A DNA stretch of 64,000 nucleotides from Parvibacter caecicola (GTDB taxonomy: Bacteria; Actinomycetota; Coriobacteriia; Coriobacteriales; Eggerthellaceae): the NCBI RefSeq assembly GCF_003725335.1, contig NZ_QIBY01000005.1, positions 1 through 64,000 on the forward strand, in the 5' to 3' direction. Shown here one piece after another: positions 1 through 6,469 of the stretch; the first letter of the stretch is position 1, and the number at the start of each line of letters is the position of its first letter. Made by a program: the position numbers and the translations under genes. The notes under the pieces were generated by a model that was given only the letters and a program-made list of their open reading frames with translations, was not told the DNA's origin and searched no databases.

Positions 1-63
1 CCGGTACAGGATGAAGGCCGCCAGCGCGAAGCCCAGCACGTAGGCCAGCCCCGCTTTTGACAC
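1..63 (-). CDS. N-terminal fragment of an unidentified membrane protein (runs off the window)
   Basis: Reading leftward from a GTG at 61-63, the frame gives a short head (MSKAG) followed by a strongly hydrophobic stretch (LAYVLGFALAAFIL), which suggests an N-terminal membrane helix. An in-frame TGA lies just upstream, so the GTG is the first possible start in this frame. The start sits inside a perfect palindrome and has no well-spaced Shine-Dalgarno. A G-rich run lies about 23 nt upstream and would better fit a TTG in another, less hydrophobic frame. Only about 20 codons are visible, so no family can be assigned. The call rests on hydrophobicity alone. Confidence 0.3.
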   Translation of the reverse strand, partial: MSKAGLAYVLGFALAAFILYR

Positions 64-80
64 ACGCGTGTGTCAAAAGC
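53..80. repeat. perfect 28-bp palindrome without a loop
   Basis: The left half GCTTTTGACACACG at 53-66 is followed directly by its exact reverse complement at 67-80. It overlaps the presumed start of the partial gene and lies behind the two-CW gene. It has no unpaired loop, so it is a dyad operator, a terminator remnant or an assembly or recombination junction rather than a normal hairpin. Confidence 0.8.
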
Positions 81-86
81 GTACGT

Positions 87-111
87 CCCCCCTGGCACGC
101 CCCCCTGGCAC
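87..111. repeat. two tandem copies of a 12-mer
   Basis: CCCCCCTGGCAC occurs at 87-98 and again at 100-111, a 13-bp period, in the short gap between the two-CW gene and the palindrome. No function is apparent. Confidence 0.7.
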
Positions 112-118
112 AGCTGCT

Positions 119-409
119 CTACAAAAGGAAGCGGTTGGGGTTGCCCACGCGGGGCACTTCTTTGGTGCGCTCGGCCACGGTGGGGCCGTTGGTGAGGAAG
201 TGCTCGCAGAAGCGGCACACCTGCTTCAGGGCGGCGTCGTAGTCGCGCTCGGGGTTCAACAGCAGCCCGAAATCTTCCGCCACCTTGTGGGTGGGGCGCA
301 CGCAGGCGGCGTAATGGCAGTCAGCAGGGCATGCCTCGCCTGGGGTGTTGTGGGGGCAGCGCCCCTGCATTTCGTCGTCGCAGCCGCGACGGGCCCAGCA
401 TTTCACCAC
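119..409 (-). CDS. small cysteine-rich protein, two-CW domain type
   Basis: The product is about 96 residues. It opens with a KCWARRGCDDEMQGRCPHN motif and carries further Cys pairs (EACPADC, QVCRFCEHF). This matches the two-CW pattern of small proteins thought to bind a metal or an Fe-S cluster; the exact role is unknown. Two adjacent GTG codons (409 and 406) follow a GGAGGT six to nine bases upstream, and I chose the first. A longer upstream frame exists but lacks a ribosome site and would run back through the neighbour's terminator. The gene is separated from the Nfu gene by that terminator, so it probably has its own promoter. Confidence 0.75.
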   Translation of the reverse strand: MVKCWARRGCDDEMQGRCPHNTPGEACPADCHYAACVRPTHKVAEDFGLLLNPERDYDAALKQVCRFCEHFLTNGPTVAERTKEVPRVGNPNRFLL

Positions 410-439
410 GACGGAACCTCCTTCTCTCTTAGGGCCATT

Positions 440-474
440 AAAACAAAAGCGAGGGCAGCCAAGGCCCTCGCTTT
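440..474 (-). terminator. Rho-independent terminator of the Nfu gene
   Basis: An 11-bp stem (446-456 with 464-474) around a 7-nt loop is followed on the minus strand by a TTTTGTTTT tract. It lies about 20 bp behind the Nfu stop codon. Confidence 0.85.
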
Positions 475-494
475 GCAAAACTATCGAATTGCGG

Positions 495-728
495 CTACAT
501 GCCGGCCGGCACCACCGAGGTCACGCCGGGAACGCGCTCTTTCAGGATGCGCTCAACGCCGTTGGCCAGGGTCATCTGCGACATGGGGCAGCCCTTGCAA
601 GCGCCCTGCAGCTCCACGGTCACCACGCCGTCTTCGGACACGTCCACCAGCGACACGTCGCCGCCGTCGGCCTGCAGGGAAGGACGAATGAGTTCCAGCA
701 CAGCGGCCACATCGGACTTTTCAACCAT
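495..728 (-). CDS. NifU-like C-terminal domain (Nfu) Fe-S scaffold
   Basis: The protein has 77 residues, the length of a stand-alone Nfu domain. It contains the expected head (VAAVLELIRPSLQADGGDV) and the CxxC motif GACKGCPMSQ, which in this family binds a transient [4Fe-4S] cluster at a dimer interface and passes it to client enzymes. The ATG at 728 is preceded by GGAG eight bases upstream; an earlier ATG at 779 has no ribosome site. The gene appears monocistronic: a -10 box lies about 40 bp upstream and a strong terminator lies just behind the stop. Confidence is high because both the fold signature and the cysteine pair are intact. Confidence 0.9.
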   Translation of the reverse strand: MVEKSDVAAVLELIRPSLQADGGDVSLVDVSEDGVVTVELQGACKGCPMSQMTLANGVERILKERVPGVTSVVPAGM

Positions 729-767
729 GAGAATGCTCCTATCGAGTAGTGTTTTCAAACAGATGGA

Positions 768-773
768 ATGATA
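768..773 (-). promoter_or_regulatory. -10 box TATCAT upstream of the Nfu gene
   Basis: On the minus strand GGTATCAT lies about 40 bp before the start codon. No convincing -35 is visible. The same GGTATCAT occurs before ychF and dnaE. Confidence 0.35.
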
Positions 774-869
774 CCACACCGCCGTCGCGGCCGATGCGGG
801 CCACGAAAGAAGCGCAATCCCGCAACGCCCCCGTCACAGGCGTCCCGGCAACAGGACAAGACGCGCGGG

Positions 870-2567
870 CTACTGGGCGCCGGTGCCGTCGGGGGCCACC
901 CAATCGGTGCCCACGATCACCAGAAGGTCGGTATCGAAGCTGTAGAAATCGCCCCCGTCGAAGGAGCGCCCCACTCCGATGTCGGCCAGGGCCACCTGGG
1001 CGGCGATGGCGTACTTCTCATCGTGGTAGATGACGAAGGTTTCCTTGTACAGGGCCCCATCGTCCACATTGCCCACGCTGCTCACGTCAAAACCGGTTTC
1101 CAGCAGCACGTCCCGCATGCGTCCCGCCTGCCCGTCTACGCGGCAACCATTGCGCACCGTGACGGAAATCTGCGACAGATCCAACTGGTCGCCGCCGTCG
1201 ATGGAATCGGGACCGCGGCCGTTCTTGATGTTGTCCAACATCAATTGCCAGGCGTTGTCGGTGATGATGTAGGCGTCGCGGCCGTTTTCAGTGGCCATGC
1301 GCCCCGGCACCAGCGAACCGGTAACGGTGACTTCGCCGAAGGGAGTGAACGCCTCCCCCAGCGCCAACAGCCCCGAGGCGTCCCAAGACACCTGCACATC
1401 GGCGGAGAGTTCGGAAAGGTAGCCGGCCAAATTGGCGCTTTCATCCCCCAGCGCCTTGTCCAACACCGCCACCATGAAGGCAATCTGGGCGTCGGAGGCC
1501 TGCTTCAGGGTTTTGTAGTTCAGCTGGTCGGCCGCGGGAGCGATGGGTACCGTGGCCTCGTCCAGCCCCAACTTGGCCGCCACCGACTTCAGCCCCTCCG
1601 CCTTGATGGAGGCAAACTGGGAAATTTTCACATCGGCGATGCTCTCCACGCTTTTGATAAGCTCGGCGTCGCCGCCCACTGCGGCGGCCTCGTAGAGATA
1701 GTGACTCTGGCCGTCGCTCAAGGTGAGGGTGATGGAGGAAGGAACGGTGACGAAGGCCAGGTGCTTGTTGGCAGGGTCTACCCGCACCAGCAGATAGGCG
1801 GTGTCAGTTTTAAGGCCGGCATCAGCCGAATCAGATCCCTCGCCGCCTTCGCCCTCGGGGTTCTCCCCTTCAGGGGCCTGGCCGCCTTCGCCCTCGCCGG
1901 CCGGCTCGCCACCCTGCTGGTCGTCGGCGGAAGCGTTGTCGCCGCCCTCGCCAGCGTTGTCGCCTTCGCCGCTGGCGTTGTCGCCCTCGCTAGCATTGCC
2001 GTTGTCGCCCTCATCGCTGTCGCCGCCTTCGCCGGAGGTGTCTCCCTCCCCTGCTGCAGCCCCGTCAGAGGTGCCGGGCAGCTGGGCCGCGCACAGCACG
2101 TAGAAGGGCTGCCCCTCTTCGGCGGCCGTCAAAGCGCCGGCGGCGTTGGAGTCCCCCAGGCTCAGCTTGGCGTTCGAGCTGGCGAAGAACACGCCAATGC
2201 CCACCGCCACGGCAATCACCAGCACCACGATGCCGATGGCCGCCAGCGTGGCGCCGCTTTTCATGGAAGCGCGGCGGCGCAGCTCTTCGGCATAGGTGCG
2301 CTTGGAGATGCGCTTCTTGTATTCGTCGTTGGATTCGCCGGTGCGGGTGCGCGGTTGCACCTGGCGCACGTAACCCCGCTTTGCCTGATTGGTTTTGCGG
2401 GCGTCTGAAAAGCTTACGCGGTCGGCGTTGCGGGGCCCCTTCGAAGGCCGGTAGGGCTCGCGCGACGCACCCCCTCCCGCGTTATGGGTGCCATAGGTGC
2501 TGGAAGATTCCATTTGCCTGGATATCCGTCGGGTTTGCTGAGCTCGGCGTTTGTTGCTATCTAGCAT
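870..2567 (-). CDS. LCP-family (LytR-CpsA-Psr) wall protein, degenerate, with LytR_C domain
   Basis: The protein has 565 residues: a basic cytoplasmic head (1-103), one membrane helix (about 104-129), a highly acidic Gly/Glu/Asp/Asn low-complexity linker (about 165-255), an LCP-like domain and a C-terminal LytR_C-like domain. LCP enzymes attach teichoic acid or glycopolymers to peptidoglycan. The LCP core is recognisable (LLVRVDPANKHLAFVTVP, then a GG...LIKSVE helix), but the canonical PRD motif reads PSS, and the arginines that bind the pyrophosphate of the lipid substrate are missing. It may therefore be a structural or regulatory paralogue. The ATG at 2567 has GGAG five bases upstream. Family assignment is by pattern and moderately secure; activity is doubtful. 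Confidence 0.7.
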   Translation of the reverse strand: MLDSNKRRAQQTRRISRQMESSSTYGTHNAGGGASREPYRPSKGPRNADRVSFSDARKTNQAKRGYVRQVQPRTRTGESNDEYKKRISKRTYAEELRRRASMKSGATLAAIGIVVLVIAVAVGIGVFFASSNAKLSLGDSNAAGALTAAEEGQPFYVLCAAQLPGTSDGAAAGEGDTSGEGGDSDEGDNGNASEGDNASGEGDNAGEGGDNASADDQQGGEPAGEGEGGQAPEGENPEGEGGEGSDSADAGLKTDTAYLLVRVDPANKHLAFVTVPSSITLTLSDGQSHYLYEAAAVGGDAELIKSVESIADVKISQFASIKAEGLKSVAAKLGLDEATVPIAPAADQLNYKTLKQASDAQIAFMVAVLDKALGDESANLAGYLSELSADVQVSWDASGLLALGEAFTPFGEVTVTGSLVPGRMATENGRDAYIITDNAWQLMLDNIKNGRGPDSIDGGDQLDLSQISVTVRNGCRVDGQAGRMRDVLLETGFDVSSVGNVDDGALYKETFVIYHDEKYAIAAQVALADIGVGRSFDGGDFYSFDTDLLVIVGTDWVAPDGTGAQ

Positions 2568-2601
2568 GGCGTCTCCTTGCACCAATTTATACAGCACAAA
2601 G

Positions 2602-2607
2602 ATTGTA
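2602..2607 (-). promoter_or_regulatory. -10 box TACAAT for the LCP-like gene
   Basis: A minus-strand TACAAT lies about 35 bp before the start and GGAGACGCC ribosome site, in the short gap behind murA. A second AT-rich hexamer (TATAAA) lies closer. The -35 is poor. Confidence 0.4.
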
Positions 2608-2640
2608 CCCTATGGAAGCCCCAAACAGATGTCGGAACCT

Positions 2641-3909
2641 CTACAGAACCCGACGGGTCACATCGGCCCCCAGCGAAGCCAGCTTGCCCACGTAGTCCTC
2701 GTAGCCGCGGTCGATGTGCTCGATGCGGTGCACCTGGGTTTGCCCGTCGGCCACGATGCCCGCCAGCACCAGCGCCCCGCCGGCGCGCAAGTCGGTGGAT
2801 TTCACCGGCGCCCCCTGCAGCCGCCCCACGCCGCGCACGATGGCGTGATGGTCCTCGATGGAGATGTCGCCCCCCATGCGGTGCAGCTCGGCGGCGAACA
2901 TGAAGCGGTTCTCGAACACGTTTTCCGTGATGACCGAAACCCCGTCGGCCATGGAAGCCAGCAGCATGAACTGCGCCTGCAGATCGGTGGGGAAGCCCGG
3001 ATGCGGCAGCGTTTGGATGTCGATGCTGGAAAGCGAACGGGTGCGGGAAATAGTGACGGAATTCTCGCCGGTGGTCACATCGCAGCCCATGGCCCGCAGC
3101 TTCACGATGGCCATGTGCAGGTGGTCCGGGTTCACCCCTTCCACCGTCAGGGGGCCGCCGGTCAAGGCGCCCCCCACCAGGAAGGTGCCCGCCTCGATGC
3201 GGTCACCCACCGTGGTGTGCTCGCAGGGATGCATGGCGGAAAGCGGCACCCCTTCCACCTCTATCACCGAACTGCCGGCGCCGGTGACTTTGGCCCCCAT
3301 GGCGTTCAGCATGTTGGCCAAGTCCACGATTTCCGGCTCGCGGGCGGCGTTTTCGATCACCGTGCGGCCTGGCGCCACCACGGCCGCCATCAGCATGTTC
3401 TCGGTGGCGCCAACGCTGGCGAACTCCAGCAGCACCGATGCGCCGTGGATGCCGCCCGGGGTTTCGGCCAGAAGATCGCCGTGGTCGACAGTGAACTGCA
3501 CCCCCAGCGCTTCCAGCCCCACCATGTGCATGTCTATCTTGCGCGCGCCAATTTGGCAGCCGCCGGGCATGGCCACATGCGCCCGGCCGAAGCGGCCGAT
3601 GAGCGGCCCCAGCACCGAGATGCTGGCGCGCATCTTCGACACCAAATCGTAGGGAGTGGTGTAGCTGTCCACCGTGGAGGTGTCCACAATCACGGTGTGG
3701 CCTTCCCGCTCCACCGTTGCCCCCAAACGCCGCAACACCTCCCCCATCAGGCGGATGTCGGAAATGTCCGGCACGTTGTGAAGGATAGTGCGCCCCTGGC
3801 CCAGGATGCTTGCAGCCATCAGCTTCAGCGCCGAGTTCTTGGCGCCGGATACGCGCACCGTGCCCCGAAGGACGCCGTTGCCTTTCACCACAATTACTTC
3901 TTCGGACAT
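2641..3909 (-). CDS. murA: UDP-N-acetylglucosamine 1-carboxyvinyltransferase
   Basis: MurA transfers enolpyruvate from PEP to UDP-GlcNAc, the first committed cytoplasmic step of peptidoglycan synthesis. The 422-residue product has the usual length. It begins with the typical GNGVLRGTVRVSGAKNSALK segment, in which the substrate-contacting Lys-Asn pair is present, and carries the active-site loop PGGCQIGAR with the catalytic cysteine targeted by fosfomycin. The ATG at 3909 follows AGGTGG. The gene has its own TATAAT box, and a terminator-like hairpin lies in its 5' leader. The LCP-like gene follows after about 70 bp and seems to have its own promoter. Assignment is firm. Confidence 0.97.
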   Translation of the reverse strand: MSEEVIVVKGNGVLRGTVRVSGAKNSALKLMAASILGQGRTILHNVPDISDIRLMGEVLRRLGATVEREGHTVIVDTSTVDSYTTPYDLVSKMRASISVLGPLIGRFGRAHVAMPGGCQIGARKIDMHMVGLEALGVQFTVDHGDLLAETPGGIHGASVLLEFASVGATENMLMAAVVAPGRTVIENAAREPEIVDLANMLNAMGAKVTGAGSSVIEVEGVPLSAMHPCEHTTVGDRIEAGTFLVGGALTGGPLTVEGVNPDHLHMAIVKLRAMGCDVTTGENSVTISRTRSLSSIDIQTLPHPGFPTDLQAQFMLLASMADGVSVITENVFENRFMFAAELHRMGGDISIEDHHAIVRGVGRLQGAPVKSTDLRAGGALVLAGIVADGQTQVHRIEHIDRGYEDYVGKLASLGADVTRRVL

Positions 3910-3933
3910 GAAACCACCTTTATCGGGTAAAAC

Positions 3934-3954
3934 CGCGGCCGGGATACGGCCGCG
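3934..3954 (-). promoter_or_regulatory. terminator-like hairpin in the murA 5' leader
   Basis: An 8-bp all-GC stem (3934-3941 with 3947-3954) with a 5-nt loop is followed on the minus strand by GTTTTACCC. It lies between the -10 box and the ribosome site of murA, so it could attenuate transcription. No alternative antiterminator fold was identified. Confidence 0.5.
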
Positions 3955-3972
3955 TCGCGGGTTGGTTTCCCT

Positions 3973-3978
3973 ATTATA
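3973..3978 (-). promoter_or_regulatory. -10 box TATAAT of murA
   Basis: A perfect TATAAT on the minus strand lies 64 bp before the murA ATG. This predicts a leader of about 57 nt that contains the hairpin at 3934-3954. No clear -35 is visible. Confidence 0.5.
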
Positions 3979-4125
3979 GGAGAAAACCGAAACCTCACCT
4001 TCCCGCTTCGCAATAACCCCACGGCCGTCGCGCCGAGGCGCACGCCAGCGCCGGCTCCGCGCTCCCCCTTCGACCGCCGGGCATCCGGCATAGCGCCCCT
4101 TCCGGCCGCCCCCATGCCCCGGGCG

Positions 4126-4156
4126 CGAAAAAATCCCCGGCCGAAACCGGGGATTT
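4126..4156 (-). terminator. Rho-independent terminator of the rpsB-tsf operon
   Basis: A 10-bp stem (4131-4140 with 4147-4156) with a 6-nt loop is followed on the minus strand by a T run. It lies about 45 bp behind the tsf stop. Confidence 0.9.
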
Positions 4157-4199
4157 CCAAAGCTCAGATCTTCGCGCCTCAAAGGCGCCGGACGAAAAG

Positions 4200-5060
4200 T
4201 TACTCGCCCAGCTGGAAGCGGATGAAGCTGGTCACCTTGATGGTGCCGCCCAGCTCCTTGGCGGTGTCGTCGGTGTACTGGGATACGGTGACGTCGGGGT
4301 TCTTCACGAAGGTCTGCTCGGTGAGGCAGTTCTCCTTGTAGAACTTGTCCATGCGGCCCTGGGCCATGCGCTCCTGGATGGCCTCCGGCTTGCCGGACTC
4401 GGCCGCCTGGGCCTTGTAGATGGCCATCTCGTGGGCGGCCACGTCGGCGGGCACGTCCTCGCGGGTGCAGGACACCGGGTTGATGGCAGCCACCTGCATG
4501 GCAACGTCGCGGCCGTAGGCCTGGAACGCGGCGTCGGCGGGGTTGATGCCCTCCACGTCGAAGGTTACCAGCACACCGATCTTGCCGCCACCGTGGATGT
4601 AGGAAGCCACAGCCGGGGCCTCCACCACGGCCACGCGGGCCAGCTGGGTGTTCTCGCCCATCACATGGATGGCGTCGGTGAGGATGGCCTCCACAGTCTC
4701 GCCGTCGATCTCGGCGGCCTTGGCGGCTTCCACGTCCTGGGCACCGGCGGCCAGGGCAGCGCGGGCGATGCGGTCGGCGTAGGCCTTGAACTTCTCGTTC
4801 ATGGCCACGAAGTCGGTTTCGCAGTTCAGCTCGATGCAAGCACCGGTCTTGCAGTCGTCGGACACGATGGCCATGACGGTGCCCTCGTTGGTGGCACGGC
4901 CGGCCTTCTTGGCCACAGCGGCCAGGCCACGGGTGCGCAGCACGTCAACGGCGCCGTCCATGTCGCCGTCGGCCTCGGCCAGGGCCTTCTTGCACTCCAT
5001 CATGCCGGCACCGGTCATCTCGCGCAGCTCTTTAACCATAGAAGCAGTGATAGCAGCCAT
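4200..5060 (-). CDS. tsf: translation elongation factor Ts
   Basis: EF-Ts is the nucleotide exchange factor for EF-Tu. The 286-residue product has the N-terminal UBA-like segment (MVKELREMTGAGMMECKKAL) and the core motif with the conserved TDFV (ELNCETDFVAMNEKF), which contacts EF-Tu. It lies 41 bp downstream of rpsB, the order found in most bacteria, and ends at a strong terminator. The ATG at 5060 follows an AGAGA-type purine run. Everything expected of the family is present. Confidence 0.97.
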   Translation of the reverse strand: MAAITASMVKELREMTGAGMMECKKALAEADGDMDGAVDVLRTRGLAAVAKKAGRATNEGTVMAIVSDDCKTGACIELNCETDFVAMNEKFKAYADRIARAALAAGAQDVEAAKAAEIDGETVEAILTDAIHVMGENTQLARVAVVEAPAVASYIHGGGKIGVLVTFDVEGINPADAAFQAYGRDVAMQVAAINPVSCTREDVPADVAAHEMAIYKAQAAESGKPEAIQERMAQGRMDKFYKENCLTEQTFVKNPDVTVSQYTDDTAKELGGTIKVTSFIRFQLGE

Positions 5061-5101
5061 GTTGTCTCTCTTTCTAAAAGTTAGGAACGAAAAGTGCGCC
5101 T

Positions 5102-5992
5102 TTACTCGGCGAAGGTTTCGGAAACTTCAACGTCGTCGTTGGCAGGGGCGGGGGCGGCAGCGGCCGGAGCGGCCTCTTCCTTGGTCACCACGCTGGTGCC
5201 GTCAGCGGTGCCGATGGCCTCCACCTCGACGGTGCCCTCGGGGGTTTCCACCACAGAGGTGACCACTTGGCCCTCGGGAACCGCGCCGGCCATCTCGGCC
5301 ACGGTCACTTCGGCGCCCGAGCCGGCGATTACGGCGTCGGCGATGAAGTCGGCCAGCATGCGCACCGAACGGATGGCGTCGTCGTTGGCGGGAATGCCGA
5401 AGTCCACGTCATCGGGGTCGCAGTTGGTGTCCAGGGTGCCCACCACGGGAATCTCCAGGCGCTTGGCCTCGTGGATGGCAATCTGCTCGCGGCAGGTGTC
5501 GATCACGAACACGGCGTCGGGCACCTTCTTCATGTTGCGGATGCCGTTGAGGTTGGTCTGCAGCTTGGCCAGCTCTTTGCGCAGCAGGATCTGCTCCTTC
5601 TTGGGCAGCAGCGCCATGCGGCCGTCGGCCTCCATGGCCTCCAGCTCTTCCATGCGGTTCACACGGGCGCGGATGGTGACGAAGTTGGTCAGCTCGCCGC
5701 CCAGCCAGCGGGAGTTCACGTAGGGCATGCCGCAGCGGTTGGCGGCTTCCACGATGGGCTCCTGCGCCTGCTTCTTGGTGCCCACGAACAGCACCACGCC
5801 GCCCTTGCGGGCCAGGTCGGACACGAAGGTGTAAGCCTTGTCCATGCCGATGAGGGTTTGCTTCAAATCAAGGATGTAGATGTCGCCGCGGCTGCCGAAG
5901 ATGTACGGCTTCATTTTGGGGTTCCAGCGACGGGTCTGATGACCGAAGTGCGCGCCTGCTTCAAGCAGCGACTGAATGCTGACTTTCGCCAT
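5102..5992 (-). CDS. rpsB: 30S ribosomal protein S2
   Basis: S2 binds the 30S head-body junction late in assembly. The protein begins [19 protein letters not shown], the universal S2 head, and contains the [12 protein letters not shown] segment. It has 296 residues with an acidic, Ala-rich C-terminal tail that is longer than in E. coli, as is common in Actinobacteria. I chose the ATG at 5992 because GGAG lies six bases upstream and the N-terminus fits the family. An in-frame ATG at 6004 (adding MENE) also has a purine run upstream and cannot be excluded. A promoter about 135 bp upstream leaves a leader long enough for S2 autoregulation, as known in E. coli. Confidence 0.95.
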   Translation of the reverse strand: MAKVSIQSLLEAGAHFGHQTRRWNPKMKPYIFGSRGDIYILDLKQTLIGMDKAYTFVSDLARKGGVVLFVGTKKQAQEPIVEAANRCGMPYVNSRWLGGELTNFVTIRARVNRMEELEAMEADGRMALLPKKEQILLRKELAKLQTNLNGIRNMKKVPDAVFVIDTCREQIAIHEAKRLEIPVVGTLDTNCDPDDVDFGIPANDDAIRSVRMLADFIADAVIAGSGAEVTVAEMAGAVPEGQVVTSVVETPEGTVEVEAIGTADGTSVVTKEEAAPAAAAPAPANDDVEVSETFAE

Positions 5993-6134
5993 TTCATTCT
6001 CCATTCGTTAGTCCTCTGCCCGCGGTCTTCCTTGCCTTCCGCAGCCTTTTCCGGTGGCCACTGGCGGAGCCAAGTCGCGCGAGCATGTGTGATAGTTGCC
6101 GCCGCGTCCGCACCATTGCGAACACAGCCTGCCT

Positions 6135-6162
6135 AAAATACCACAATGGCCGGCGTTTTCAA
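6135..6162 (-). promoter_or_regulatory. promoter of rpsB-tsf
   Basis: Minus-strand TTGAAA (6157-6162), a 16-bp spacer and TATTTT (6135-6140). The predicted start near 6127 gives a leader of about 135 nt. Confidence 0.6.
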
Positions 6163-6263
6163 GGGAAAACCGGCGGAATGCACGCACTCGTCACGAGAAG
6201 CGGCTGGCATTTCGTCCTCCGCGTTGAGCCCTCGTAGACACAGGTCCTCGCACCAGGGGTTCT

Positions 6264-6350
6264 TCGTAGGGCAGACATCCTATGTCTGCCTGGGCCGCCA
6301 GCACGGGCGGGCCGTCCGTTAGGCAGAGATAGAATCTCTGCCCTACGAAA
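6264..6350. repeat. family-A REP-like palindromes, inverted pair
   Basis: One palindrome at 6264-6291 (TCGTAGGGCAGACAT... ATGTCTGCCT) faces a second at 6319-6350 (AGGCAGAGAT... ATCTCTGCCCTACGAA). Each is self-complementary and the two form a larger hairpin. The same unit recurs at 14721, 30515, 31782 and 34810. Confidence 0.85.
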
Positions 6351-6469
6351 ACTGCGGTCGGGATTTTCAAGGGAAATATTGGCCAGCGCACGTAAAAACC
6401 GCGCGCCACCAAAACGGGACGCTCCCCCCGACATGCCCTCTCCAGACGCCCGGCAAGGGCGGCCCTTAC

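Larger units (their letters stand above)
6005..6469. other. metG-rpsB intergenic region
   Basis: This 465-bp gap holds the rpsB leader and promoter (to about 6162) and an inverted pair of family-A repeats (6264-6350). A phrase near 6365 (TTTTCAAGGGAAA) also occurs at the rpsB -35 region. No credible gene is present. Confidence 0.7.
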
